DNA from: Unio delphinus
Taxonomy: Eukaryota; Mollusca; Bivalvia; Unionida; Unionidae
Assembly: GCA_029339505.1 (NCBI GenBank)
Contig: JAQISU010000094.1
Coordinates: 7,670,001-7,734,000 of the forward strand
Length of the DNA: 64,000 bases
Direction: 5' to 3'
Shown here in pieces: positions 25,075 through 39,674 of this stretch (positions are counted from its first letter, which is position 1; each line of letters opens with the position of its first letter). A program made the translations under genes and the position numbers. The notes beneath the pieces are model-generated. The model made no database searches. It saw only the letters and a program-made list of their open reading frames with translations, and had not been told where the DNA came from.

Positions 25075-25827
25075 GGGTCGTCCATTTAGTACGTACGCAT
25101 GGAGGGGCGAGGGAGGTAACCCAAATGCGTACGCTTGCTTGCGTATGGGGGGGGGGTCTACTGACAATGTACTTGCACAGCGGCTAGCTTTTGGATCCAA
25201 AATTCCTTTTAATGCGTCATTTGATCTGCATTGTCCGTCACTTGCACAATCTGAAATTATCAAGCGCACGTCCTGTGTGCGGCGTGTATCATCACTCGTC
25301 GCAGGCCAGTTAAGACGACACCAAAGCGTTCACACTACTGAGTCTACCGACACTGAGAACTTGAATCAAAACCTGGATGATGACGTCATCGAGGCTGTGG
25401 ATATTGAGACAGCGGCCCAGCATAGTGCAGCTAATGCTGTTGTGATTCAGCCTGACGTTAAGCTTGTTGCTGAAATTCCTGTTATACGTAACCTGTTTGA
25501 CTGGGTTCAGTCGGCGTTTGTCTGACCTTTAGCAGACACTGGCGAACTTTTTAAAGGTTTAATAACATGCAACTTATTTCTATTATATATACAGCAGCTG
25601 AGGACTGTCTGTTTTACTCCGTTTCATTAAACATTTGAATATTATTAATCCTGTGTCATTTCTGCGTGGATGAAATATTGGAAGTTCTATACGAGTGGGT
25701 TGGGTGGGGGGTCATTAATACGTACATACGCATGGGGGGGGGGGGTAAAAAGTATGCATGCGTACAAGGGGGGGGGAGGGGTCAAGTTTTGTCTTAATTT
25801 TGCGTTCGTACTAAATGGACGACCCCC
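25075..25827. mobile_element. Inverted-repeat DNA element, 753 bp
   Basis: Ends are GGGGTCGTCCATTTAGTACG at the left and its inverted copy at the right (CGTACTAAATGGACGACCCC), with one mismatch a few bases further in. G-rich tracts lie inside each end (25144-25154; 25690-25785). A 128-codon plus frame (25139-25525) starts in the terminal repeat. I cannot assign it to a transposase; it may be a captured or relic tail. No target duplication is visible, because the right end abuts the LINE at 25832. Confidence 0.75.
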
Positions 25828-25831
25828 AAAG

Positions 25832-27920
25832 AAGTGGCAAACAATATCGCTTCCACCACATATACAAGCAGGGTAAGGAACTAAATAAAAGGGAAGAAAA
25901 AAGAGGAGGGGATAAAGTACTAGATGCACTAAACATTAACGGGGTGGAAATTACAACAAAAGCTGAAAAAATGAGCGAGGTTAAAAAAATATTATACAAC
26001 ACTATACACTTCTCAAAACATAGACAATGACATAAATACAAAATATCTAAGCTCAACACAATGTGAAATGATATCATCAGAGCACAAGAAACTGTGATGG
26101 TCGCATTTCTGTGGAGGAAGTGCAATCCACAATTAAAGAACTTGCAAAAGGGAAAACACCAGGGAGAGATGGCCTCACGGCGGAATTCTATAAGAAATTC
26201 CAAAGTGAGGTGGCTCAAATTCTAGTAAATCTATATAATAATATCTTATTAAAAAATGACAAAATAACAAAATCAATGAGGGAGGGACTAATTACTCTCA
26301 TATATAAAGGAAAAGGCGACAAAACAGAGTTAAAAAACTGGAGGCCCATTTCCCTCCTAAACACAGACTACAAAATACTGATTAGAATTCTAGCAAATAG
26401 GATTAAGAACGGGATAAACACTATATTAAACACTAATCAAACATGCGGTGGTAAAAATAGACTCGAATAAAATTAGACCAAAAATAGAAATGGAATTTAT
26501 ATATATTAACTGGGACAGAGTCTGGAGGCATTGGTCCGACATCAGCTCTCCAAAGGTACAAAGTATCATATACACGTACCTCCACAACGCCTGGCTTACA
26601 TGCGAAGTGGCCCTTAGGAGACTAATGATACGGACCCCTATTAGCTGCCCTCTATGCAGAAGTGCCCCTTATACAAAGTACCACACAATTACGCAATGTG
26701 ACAAAACAAAGGAAGAAAGGATCAAACTGATATTTGAAATAATGAAGGTATATAAATATGACAGACGGCAATTACTCTTCCTGGACGGGAACTTTAATAA
26801 ACAATTGGTAAGACAAATAACGGACTATATAATGAGGGCACTTATAAGGTGTGGACCACTAATGAAGGTTAGGGAATCGTTTTTTTAAAATGAAAACTAA
26901 AATATTTGAATTTAATTTAAAATTTGATTTTATATTAATTAAAAAAACAACAAAAAACAAAACAAAAAAAAATTATTATTAAATTTTTTTAATTAATTTC
27001 TACTTAATATATTAATAACATTTTTGTGAGGGGGAAGTACATATGAGGACGCCATAGGGCTAAATCACATGGCGCTACGCGAAGTGAGCAGGCCTGTGGA
27101 AGAGTTTGGAAAACACCACCCAAATATTTAAATTATTTAAATTATTTTATCTTGATAAATGCACATGCTTCTCTTTCTCTGGATACTAAATCCATACTTT
27201 ACCTGCCATGTCTATCTCCCGTAATAGTCATGGCTCCCATTTAAGGGAACATAAACGATTTTGGAATATCTCTTAACTTTAATTATAATAAATAAGTAAA
27301 GGTCGGACAATTTGAGATAGGAACTGTACAATCAAATAAATTTGTACAGGTCCTCTCTCAAGGCAGACGGACCTAAAGAAAATAAAATATTACTAGATAA
27401 ATTGAAGAACACTAAAAAATATCTAAATAAACACACTTCAATTTACACAAATTCCAAATTAAATTTACAAAATAAAACAAATTAAAATTATAAAAAAAAT
27501 AGATGTCTTCCTTTTATAGAAGACATCAAATAAGACAACTGGTAAAAATTTTGAACGAAATGGCTTTCCTTTACACAAAAACAAGGTACATACCTTATAT
27601 AGCAAACAGACATATAGCACTATCACAAATATCAAACACAAGGAAATAGGTGACCACTAGCCATGGTCAAACAAATATAAAAAGTACACTACTAGTGTGG
27701 GTAGATCAATTCCCACCTAGTAAGGATCTACATAAGTAACACTAGGGATACTAAAATACCCCAAATCAAATATATAACCCCGATGGGGAAAAATTAAATG
27801 GAAATTTAAATAAAGAATAAAAAACAAACAAACAACATATCAGGGGATGCACAAACACACATAAAAACTTTTTACTTTTTTTTATTAGGGGGGAGCATCT
27901 GTCTGGTGCTCCCAAAAAAA
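25832..27920 (+). mobile_element. Tx1/L1-like LINE, rearranged copy with 3' end
   Basis: The start lies inside ORF2: KRGGDKVLDALNINGV, then GKTPGRDGLTAEFYKKF and LKNWRPISLLNTDYKI (RT fingers) to about 26450. The frame then jumps from NQTCGG directly to the ORF2 C-terminus, FIYINWDRVWRHWSD and CPLCRSAPYTKYHTITQC, a CX2CX8HX4C zinc motif. The catalytic RT core (motifs A to E) is deleted, so the copy is dead. The 3' UTR (26889-27920) is about 1 kb and ends in a stem-loop and AAAAAAAG. The 3' end matches the LINE at 37341-44531, so the two are one family. 5' truncation at 25832 is usual for LINEs; the internal deletion is not. Confidence 0.85.
27891..27913 (+). other. 3'-terminal LINE stem-loop
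   Basis: GGGAGCA - TCTGTCTGG - TGCTCCC: seven paired bases and a nine-base loop right before the terminal A run. The same loop with an altered stem occurs at 44487-44520. Confidence 0.85.
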
Positions 27921-27939
27921 GACAATATCGCTTATTTGG

Positions 27940-30774
<2,835 letters not shown>

Positions 30775-31045
30775 GTCAACACCGCTCCAATGGCTTAGTA
30801 GTAGAGTGTCCGTCTATGATGCGGGAGATTGTGGGTTCAATCCCCGGCCGAGTCATATTAAAGACTTGTAAAAAAAATAGTACTAAGTTGCCTCGCTCTG
30901 CGCTCAGCATTATGAGTTAGTATTAGGGCTGGCCGGCCTTGTGTCAGGATAATGTGACAGTGCTAGACGTCATTATATATAAACTGGCAAACATCGTCGC
31001 AATATGACTGAAAAGTGTTAAAATAATCCAAATCCAAATCACCGG
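30775..31045 (+). mobile_element. tRNA-derived SINE, near full length
   Basis: A box in TGGCTTAGTAGTAGAGTG, B box GGGTTCAATCCCC, then the family body (GGGCTGGCCGGCCTTGTGTC) and 3' part (CGCAATATGACTGAAAAGTG). Same family as 5728-6060 but in opposite orientation. Confidence 0.82.
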
Positions 31046-31120
31046 AGTGTTAAATATGTTTCTACAAGGAACTGTAGATAAATGTAAAACACTCTTAAGC
31101 ATAATTCATCACTTTCTATG

Positions 31121-31345
31121 TTGGATTTTCCATCAGGACTCGAACTTGAATATATTAGAACATTTCAATTAAAGGACTTTTTAATTTAATTAGTGGATTA
31201 TTCTTGGAATTCTTTTGGATATCATTCTTAAAAATGTTAATTCTTTTTCCATTTTTACAATCTTTTTCTAAATTTGTTAAATTTTACAAAGCTTGTTGTT
31301 TTCACTTTTTCTGTGTCACTGTTTATTCGAGCCAAAACATGTAAC
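31121..31345 (+). mobile_element. LTR fragment related to the solo LTR at 34984-35779
   Basis: TTGTTAAATTTTACAAAGCT and TTATTCGAGCC...TGTAACA correspond to the reverse complement of the start of the LTR at 34984. ATCAGGACTCG and TTAGTGGATTAT match further in. It is shorter, diverged and in the opposite orientation. Confidence 0.65.
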
Positions 31346-31919
31346 ACAAAAATATATATTTGCAAAATGAAAAATCGATCTAGCTTATTTGGTATTATTT
31401 GTTGATTCGGACCATTACATATATTATCATAAAACCCCAAAACTTCAGCCCCATAGTTAAGGATTGGAGCTATCTTCGCGTCAAACTGACAACTAATCCA
31501 ATTTTGCCAAATTTTGGAAGACTTTGCTTCAATATATGCATAGTCTTCAGCATCTGAAAAAAATGGAGTTTTCTAGCATATATACCATGAGTTGTTTTTT
31601 TAAAGAAAATATGCATCCTTAAAACCTTATACTATTATTCAATCTTTGCTTCTATATGGCCATGGTAACACTTATCGGTCTTTGATTTAGAGGGAGACAC
31701 CCCACAACCAGTCAAGGAGGCAGAAAACATCAACAAGGGTAAAGAACGACATATAGCCCTCTCAGTAATATCAGGCCACATTAGCATACGGAAGACAGGT
31801 GATAAACTTGCAAAACACATTATAATTACTTGCATGGGTAACTCTGAACCTAAGCTGTCACGTCCAATTTGGCTAATAACGCTGCAGAATTCACGGACTT
31901 CAGCGAATAGTATGACAGG

Positions 31920-32650
31920 TAGGGATGGAAAAGGAAGATATGAGTGATGATACCATTTTACAGTTGGTAGAAACAATTGATTCAAGCTGAGAAATTTCAT
32001 GATAGAGAAAAGAAATGAAGAAAGGAAACTTAATGAAAGATTTTTTGTACATTTAATGTTCAATAGATGCGACAGGATTGAGAACATGACGGTGAAGGTT
32101 ATTGTTTTGGAAACACGATTGCAGGCGAACGAACAAAAGCACGAGTAATAAGAGACGCATTCCCGTCGAGAGAATCTTGTTATATGGTGTGCCTGGGAGG
32201 ATACAGAAAAATATATTAAAGTGAATATGAGGGATGCACTTGGCTTAGATTCAGAGAGGATTGACGTTGAAAAAACCCGTCGGCTGAGATCAAAAGAAAA
32301 CACAAGACCCGTAATTGTAAAATTTTCCAATTATTGAGACAAAGAGAAAGTCCTGAGACGCAATAGAGAAACAAGTAAAGATGCATATAAGCAGCCACGA
32401 GGACCATGTCTGATAACGCAGATAACAGCTAGCAGACCAGGACAACGTACATGCATCTAAAGATTTTAGGTTCAGAGTGAGAAAACCTCGTGCCAACCTC
32501 AACCGGACATTGAAAATAGCCATATAATAAAGGAAACAAGCTAATAATAGACGGTTACACGTATGTATTTGATGAGGTTAGAAATGATGCTAATAATAGA
32601 CAGTTACACGTATGTATTTGATGAGGTTAGAAACGATGCTGTTCTTGTAG
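31920..32650 (+). pseudogene. LINE ORF1 relic (coiled coil plus RRM-like part)
   Basis: Broken plus frames give, in order, a charged helical stretch (about 31925-32140), VRDALGLDSERIDVEKTRRL, RPVIVKFSNY and a tail resembling KLIIDGYTYVFDEVRND. This order (coiled coil, RNA-binding core with IxVEKxHRL and PRPIIVKFxxYxDKExVL, basic end) is that of LINE ORF1 proteins of the L1/CR1 type. At least five stops or shifts are present. The 231-codon frame on the other strand (31635-32330) is only its shadow. The last part contains a 49-bp tandem duplication (32540-32640). Confidence 0.65.
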
Positions 32651-32729
32651 ACAAAAGGTAGGACTCCGGCAGAGGCCTACAAAATGTGAATAAGAAGAGC
32701 GGTTCTACCTTGTTAGGTTGTTTAGTATG

Positions 32730-32731
<2 letters not shown>

Positions 32732-32814
<83 letters not shown>
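32732..32814. repeat. (TA)n microsatellite
   Basis: Pure TA tract. Confidence 0.95.
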
Positions 32815-32818
<4 letters not shown>

Positions 32819-32971
32819 TTAAGTGAAAAGCTTTCTAGAGAAAAGAGGTCTGATTTTATTAACTATGTTGAAAACTTTGTTATATTAGGCTTTGTTGAAA
32901 CATGAGCAGAAATTATGGATCAATTTCATATTGATATTTCAAAAACTCTGATATAGGAAGAATTAAATCAC

Positions 32972-34363
32972 AATCAACTAACATAAATTCGGGGGTGGGG
33001 TGGATTTCGGTTTTTGTTTGTTTAATTTATCTGGAGAAAAAAGAGCCTCAAAAATATATAAAGGGTTGTTTCTTACCTCAATTGGTAACATGTTCCATAT
33101 TCGAATCGTAGAAGTTAGAAATGAATTGTTGAACAAGATAGTTCTACGGAGGGGGTGGGGGTGGGTCAAAGATAGTTTGAAAATCAAATAGAGTTGGTTT
33201 CATGCTCAGTAAATAACGAACAAATCAAGTCTTGAAGATATGGGGGAACTTGTCCGTAGAACATTTTAAATAGTTGAAGAAGTTTATGCTTGTAACGGCG
33301 ACAGTTAGGGTTTCCATGCTTCTTTCATGGTATAAGTGTGAAATAGATGCACTTTTTGTTGCACACATTATTATTCTCATCGCCTCAACATATAGTTTTT
33401 TTTTCTTTCTAGGAGTTCTTTATCATGCATTTGTACCAATGCCCCAAATGCGGTCTGTGTAATAAAAACTTGCAATAATATAAGATTTGTACATGTGGGT
33501 TTTTTTATTATAAAGATAATCTATCTAGTCTGAATTTGAGAGTTTTTAAACAATTTATATTCTCCCAGGCTGTGTGGGAAATGTTTTTAATGTGTTCGTG
33601 TCAAGTGGCATCACTGGATAATATAATGCCCAGTTGTTTGTGCTGAGTAAACTCTTGCTGGTTTGTTTCGGCCATGACAATAATGATGGTGATTATGGTC
33701 CTGTTTTCGTTTTATTATCAGCTATTCAGTCTTGTCTAGATTAAATGCGTGTAACCTACGTCTATACTATACATGTCTCTTTTGAATATCAGTGTTGACA
33801 ATTTCACCAGCGTTGATCTGGTTAGCAGCTACTATATAAAATGTTGTATCATCATCGAATAGTCTGATTGATGTTTCTAAATTCTCCACAAGATCAACAA
33901 TTAAAATTACAAATTATAGTGGGCCCAATAAGAACTCCCGGGGACTCCAGCATTAATGTATCGATTTAGAATTTATAATGACTCGCTGCCTTCTTGACAG
34001 TAAATAACTTTCAAATCATAACAGATTTCCATGACTACCAATACTTTATATTTTTGAGAGCAAGCCTTTGTGCCAAATTATGTTGAAAGCCTTGCTAATA
34101 TCGAGGAAAACGGTCCTAATCCCCTTTCCTTGGTCTAGCGCGGAACGAAATTGTATTGTAAATGTCTGTTGACTCATGTCTTGTCGAATCACTCGGTGAT
34201 AAACCTGACTGATTTTGAGAAATGATGCCGTGTTGAAAAATATAATTGTTTAAATATGTATATACACGCTTCTCAAACATCCTAGATAAAGTACGTAGAT
34301 AAGATATAAAATGGTAGTTTGACACAACGGTTTTAGAACCTTTCTTATGCACAGACTCTACGA
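32972..34363 (-). mobile_element. CR1/Jockey-like LINE relic with RT core
   Basis: Read leftward in broken frames: HKKGSKTVVSNY (RT fingers, 34352 down), then TVFLDISKAFN (motif A) near 34100. Next come a GVP-GSxLGPLxF-like region and RLFDDDTTFY (motif C; the usual A-D-D core reads D-D-D) near 33860, then LGIILSSDATWHEHIKNIS near 33600, and a final segment IRIWNMLPIEVRNNP at 33187-32978. This is the reverse transcriptase of a non-LTR element of the CR1/Jockey group with the endonuclease half missing. Several stops make it inactive. No 3' tail repeat is seen below 32972. Confidence 0.8.
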
Positions 34364-34983
34364 TTGCTCATTTTCAGTGGTCTGGAAACACAAAAGTTTG
34401 CGAGGAGATTGGGAATAAGCGGCATAGTGGATATTTTATTGACTGTGCAATTTTTGGGCACTTTTACGTGTATAGAAGTATTTTATTGCTTCTTTCATGG
34501 ATATGTTTGTCATTCATTGGACATTTTCCACATGTACTTTAATTATTATAGTATCACATGTATATTTGACTAATAAGTAAAAGAAAGCTTTATTGAATAA
34601 ATGTTTATTTTTCTTTATAGTAGTAATCCTGGGAGACACGCGTAACTTGCTTCAATCGAATATTGTTAAGAGGATAATCTCAATCGACAAAGCGTTCTCT
34701 GAAGTCTGTGTGTATTCAGTAAACGATTTCCTATTAGTATTGCATTCCATGCTCAAATCTTCTTAACGCACATGCTCAAATCTTCTTAACATTTCCGATG
34801 TTAAGATAAGTTCATAGGTAAATAGAATGCTTTTGTAATGATATTTGCACAGATATGACAACCGATCCTGTGTGTTGAGATATTGCGTCAGTTTAAACTG
34901 CTTTCACACTTAAAGGAAAAAAATATTTCTGTAAAAAAAAATGTCGGCCTCATTCGAGGTGGGAACAAAGGATTAATTACTAT
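34364..34983. other. Non-coding stretch
   Basis: No gene or element seen. It ends in the CTAT target site of the next element. A 69-codon frame at 34364-34573 has no support. Confidence 0.4.
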
Positions 34984-35779
34984 TGTTACGTGCTTAGGCT
35001 CGAATAAGCAGCAACACAGAAAGAAGTGAAAATAACAAGCTTGTAAAATTTAACAAACAATTTATTAAGTACAAATATTTACATAAAAAAACTTACGGTT
35101 TTAGAGAATCAAGTCCAAAAATTAATCCAAAAGAGAATTCACAATATAATCCACTAGTGGAATTGCACGAGTCCTGATAAAAAAAAAATGATCCGAATAG
35201 TTCCAGGTTCGAATCTTGACGATGTAATCCAATATGGACGATGATGTCACGTGATGAAATCAGTTTTAATTTTATAATAATCCAAATGATCACAAGTAAT
35301 TTCTAGATAAATAGCACAATAAAGTCCTCTTGATCCCAAACGAATAATTTACACTCAAACAATAACACACACATGTTTGTATTCCAAAGCCCAGACTGAC
35401 TAATGAACTGTTCTTTCCCAAAATTTAAATACCTCTTTTTACCTAAACAGGAAAGGGGTCACGACCTTCCAGAATCTCTCAGAACAATCTCACGTTCAAG
35501 AAATCACACAAACATCATGATCTGATTGGAATCAACCAATCATTTTTAAAATAAAGCTCTAATGTGCTTGAAATTAACCAATCATTTTAGAAGCTTGTTT
35601 ACGCTCTGAAGCAGGTCAGAAAATGAGGTTAACAACTGTTATTTACTATGTAAAAGTACAGGTCACCCCCCCCCCCTTCAATGAACGAATCTTAAAACTT
35701 AAAATGAGAAATTTAAATCTAACAAACAAAAAAACAATAAAAAATAAATATAAATGACTTTTATCACATATACGTAACA
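34984..35779 (-). mobile_element. Solo LTR, 796 bp
   Basis: Bounded by TGTTACGT and ACGTAACA (8-bp inverted ends). CTAT lies on both sides (34980-34983 and 35780-35783), a 4-bp target duplication that extends to ACTAT if the terminal A is shared. Minus orientation is inferred from a TATTTAAATT box followed by TTAGTCAGTCTGG on that strand and an AATAAA near 35060. A C-run lies at 35668-35678. No coding sequence. Confidence 0.85.
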
Positions 35780-35862
35780 CTATCCATGGAGGAAAATATT
35801 AGTAAACCCTTCAAAGCTTATGCAAAAGTTCTCTCGGTTTGCACAGTCGTTTATGCCACGCC

Positions 35863-35963
35863 GCTATATAAATAAATTACGGAAATGAGGAATTACTACC
35901 ACTAGACTGCAGCTATATAAATAAATTACGGAAATGAGGAATTACTACCACTAGACTGCAGCT
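35863..35963. repeat. 48-bp tandem duplication
   Basis: CTATATAAATAAATTACGGA through CCACTAGACTGCAG occurs twice without visible difference. Confidence 0.9.
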
Positions 35964-36113
35964 CATGTGCATATTTCAAGAGGGGGCACAATTACAGTAA
36001 ACTCGATTTGAGTAAGTTAATAAAATCGTCCAGGAGCCGTTATATATTTGCATACATGTTGCAAAATTCTCTATTTTTCATTTGCATTGCCCTTTACTCA
36101 AAAGCAGTGAATC

Positions 36114-36114
<1 letters not shown>

Positions 36115-36176
<62 letters not shown>
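36115..36176. repeat. (ATT)n microsatellite
   Basis: Pure ATT run directly before the SINE head at 36177. Confidence 0.95.
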
Positions 36177-36177
<1 letters not shown>

Positions 36178-36335
36178 TGATCGTTAACCTGGAAAGGCGA
36201 CGAACGCTAGAGCGTCCGCGTCAGATGCGGGAGGTCTTGGGTTCGATCCCCGGCCGAGTCATACCAATGACTTACATAAATTGTACTAACAGCTGCCTCG
36301 CTTGGCGTGTATGGAGGGGGAATAGCGCCATAATT
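36177..36335 (+). mobile_element. SINE, 5' part
   Basis: B box GGGTTCGATCCCC and the following CCGGCCGAGTCATACCAATG match the head of the SINE at 30775. The 3' body is absent. Confidence 0.75.
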
Positions 36336-36365
36336 CTATGCATGTATTTTCTTTTTTTCCTTGCT

Positions 36366-36602
36366 GCATTATTGTAAATTGCTACTTGCAAGTGCTACTT
36401 TCATAATTCTATCCATGTATATTGTATTTTTCATTGATGCAAACTGTATGTGGCAATGTTCAAGTGCTACTTTCCTTCTGCATTATTGTAAATGGCTGCT
36501 TGCAAGTGCTACATTCCTAATTGCATCCATGTATATTGTATTCTTCATTGATCCAAACTGTAAAGGCCTAGTTGCAAGTGCCTAGATCTACTTTCCTTCT
36601 GC
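36366..36602. repeat. About 115-bp tandem duplication
   Basis: CATTATTGTAAATTGCTACT through TTTCCTTCTG is present twice with scattered differences. Confidence 0.8.
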
Positions 36603-37340
36603 GTCACTGTATCTTGCTGTTTTTTTTTCTTTTTTTGCCAGACCCTGAATTCATTCGTAGTTTGTCGTATGGCAAAAGCTGGGTCAGTTATTACAAGTAT
36701 TAATATTCTATTTATAAACTTGCTATATCGCAAGTTACGTATTTCCAGCTGTTGATTTTGTTCTGTATTTTACAGATTTTGCCTTACAACACCGTAACTC
36801 CAAAATATTCTCATAGTCCATGCTTTATGACAAATTGCATCATGTAAAACGATGATTGTGATGTAGCATCAAACATGTTGCAAGTTAGCATCAAGAAGCT
36901 GGCATAAAATAATGTCTCATTATGACAACAGATGGCGCTTTAAAATATCAATTTCTTACAAACGACTACTCCCCGGACTCGAGCGACACGAGGTTATACC
37001 ACTTTACGGTATTGTTTGGCGTCTATTTTTAAAAATATTGTACGTGTAACCTACCGTATATTTATTTACTCGTTTGATGAGACTTATTCGTTTTTGTCCG
37101 AAGTGTATCAAAATCACAATTCAATCGTTCTGTTTCCTGGATTACGTTGAAGGATTAACTTTATTCTTTGTGTAAGAAGGTTTCTCCGTTTCAGATTTAT
37201 TTTTGTTTCGGTTGATTATCACTCACCTTTACAATTTAGTTTCACTGCACTTGTAAAATAATCGTATCATTTTCATTGCAATTTGCTCATTGTTAAACAA
37301 TACGTGTAGTATTTAAATCTGGGATTCTTTTTGCCCATAC
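36603..37340. other. Non-coding stretch, possibly LINE 5' region
   Basis: No exon or element end could be defined. The last 100 bp may be the 5' UTR of the LINE that follows. Confidence 0.35.
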
Positions 37341-37344
37341 AATT

Positions 37345-38560
37345 ATGGAAGGGATAAAACAAAGGAATACGGGGGGGGGGAGGTGACCGGCTCGATCGGG
37401 GGGGGGGGGGGGGGGGAAGGGCCCAAACCAAACATACCTATAAACTGTCCTCAGGGGCAAGAGACGTACCAAATGGGATCTCTAAAAGGAAGCAGGTCCA
37501 GATTGCACGTCTATTTCAATGTAGTGGTGGAGGACAACATATTATTAGCGTATCACCAACTTGGCTGCCAACTCCTGGATTTTGGAAGTAGCAGACATAG
37601 CCCCACGCCAGGTGGTAATACTGGCAGCCCTTCAGGCAATGGGAGTAGATATGACCAAGATAGCGGCACTACAAAATGCGGGGCACAAAAAATATATGCT
37701 GTATCCGGTGGACCTAACTAAATCCCTACTAACATGTGAATCGTTCCTAGTCAAAGGAAAACAAGCGCATGTACACGCCGCACACGCCCCCCCCCCACCC
37801 CCTTTGAAAGGGAGATTGATTCAAGGCCAGTAGACGTGCAAATAAACGGCCTACCTTACCAAGTAGGAACAGAAGAGGTAGAAGCCAAACTCTACACCAG
37901 ATTCGGAATAAAATGCCTAGGGAAAAAAATGGCCAACTACTGGGGGTGGAACAATATCACCACAGGAGCAAGAATTATCAGGGTAACAGAAGAGTACGCG
38001 AAAAAGATACCCCCCCCCTTTCTTCTTCTACATGGGGTTTAAATTAAGATCTTGGTACAAAAACTGCGAGTCGGAGAGAAAGTGTCCCAAGTGTGGAGAA
38101 ATAGGACACGGCCCATGGGACTGTAAGAAGAGTCAGCCAACGGAAAATGGGGGTAGAAAGTACGCCAATGTGAAAGCAGGGATGAATACCCATAACCAAA
38201 CGGAAGCAAGAGAGACAGCAGAAGCACTGATACGACAAGTAAGGGAAGAAGAAGCTCGGGAAAATATTACAACCCCGGAAGATGGTTTGATATATTAACA
38301 CCCAACAAAACGGGGTACAGAACCCCAAGTATTTACTTAGTACCCCAGTTTGCCACAAGCAACCCTTTTGAGATATTGCCAAATGAGGACAGCAGAGGAT
38401 CCTTTAACATTTTAGAGGATTTGGTACCCCTGACATCATCCACTCTAATCCACAAGAGGAAAAGCGGAACAATACAATGTAAGGCAATAAACCTATCGTC
38501 GTCAATGGAGGAAATGAGTAGGATTGAAATAGAAGAAAATGGAAAGAAAGAGGTCTTAAT
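37345..38560 (+). pseudogene. LINE ORF1 relic with CCHC zinc knuckle
   Basis: Open pieces in three frames: 37383-37721, 37561-37833, 37836-38042 and 38032-38298. They include IAPRQVVILAALQAMGVD, INGLPYQVGTEEVEAKLYTR (an RRM-like strand and helix) and CPKCGEIGHGPWDC, a CX2CX4HX4C knuckle for nucleic-acid binding. ORF1 proteins of this type coat the LINE RNA. The frame is lost at G-runs near 37370 and 37399-37416, and at C-runs near 37786 and 38010. The start at ATG 37345 is a guess from position only. Confidence 0.7.
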
Positions 38561-38899
38561 CTAAGTCGCTGGGCGAAGAGAGACCCAAGAAAGTAGCGAT
38601 GAAAGAAAATGTAACCCCAAAAGAAAAGGAAGGGGAGAGCGTGACGGAAGACCACACAGAAACAAGAAGTGGAATAGCCCCTGAGGATACGTTTAAAGAC
38701 AATAGTTTCATAGATACCCTCTATACTTCGCAGGTCACTAGTGACTTTGAAATTTTAGATAGCACGGTTAAAACAGGAAAAGATGACCCAGGATCCCCAG
38801 AAAAAGGGGAAGAAGTAGGGAATTTAATATAAAACAATAGTCATTAAAAACCAAAATAACCAATAGTACTAAAGCGGCAACCTGGCAAAATAAACACAA

Positions 38900-39499
38900 A
38901 TGGAGGAACACAACTTCCGTTTGTTGTCGCTAAACATAAATGGTATAGACAAGGAAAAGGCAAACCAATTAATACAAATAGGTGATTTTGACATACTGTT
39001 TATACAGGAAACACATAATAAAATAACTGACGAAGTCAAAGAACAACTCGAACGTGAAATGGACAGTATAATAATAACAAATAACTCAACGGGAAAGGAT
39101 GTAAGGGGAGGGGTAGCAACTATTATAAAAAATAAACAAGGGTGTAAATGGGAGAGGGTAGAGGAAGGGGTGTTTTTTAAGGGAAGATTAATACATATAA
39201 ATATTGGAGGGGATCATTTTCTGAACGTTTACAAACCAGCAAATATTTATAAAAGACAAGAATTTACAGAAGAGTTGGGCAAATACCTAGAAAACTACAC
39301 TACGAATAATTTGATTATAGGGGGAGATTTTAACTGGGTAGGGGATGGCATAGACAGGAAGGACGAATTATTAAAAGCGGACAAACTCTTAAAAGAACAC
39401 ATGGACTACATCATGAGATCACAGAACATGATTGATATATACAGACAGTTAAATCTAATAAGGGCAGAATACACGTATGAATATAAGGGGAATAAGGGA

Positions 39500-39555
<56 letters not shown>

Positions 39556-39581
39556 TAATAATAATAATAATGATAATAATG

Positions 39582-39615
<34 letters not shown>

Positions 39616-39623
39616 TAAAAATG

Positions 39624-39674
<51 letters not shown>

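Noticed and set aside
25139..25525. 128-codon frame in the 753-bp element as a transposase
   Set aside because: No catalytic pattern seen. It starts in the terminal repeat and composition gives no support. Left unassigned.
30775..30860. tRNA gene
   Set aside because: A and B boxes are present, but the sequence continues into a SINE body shared with three other loci and does not fold into a full cloverleaf with a CCA-side acceptor stem.
31635..32330. 231-codon minus-strand frame
   Set aside because: It is the shadow of a LINE ORF1 relic on the plus strand, where recognisable motifs occur.
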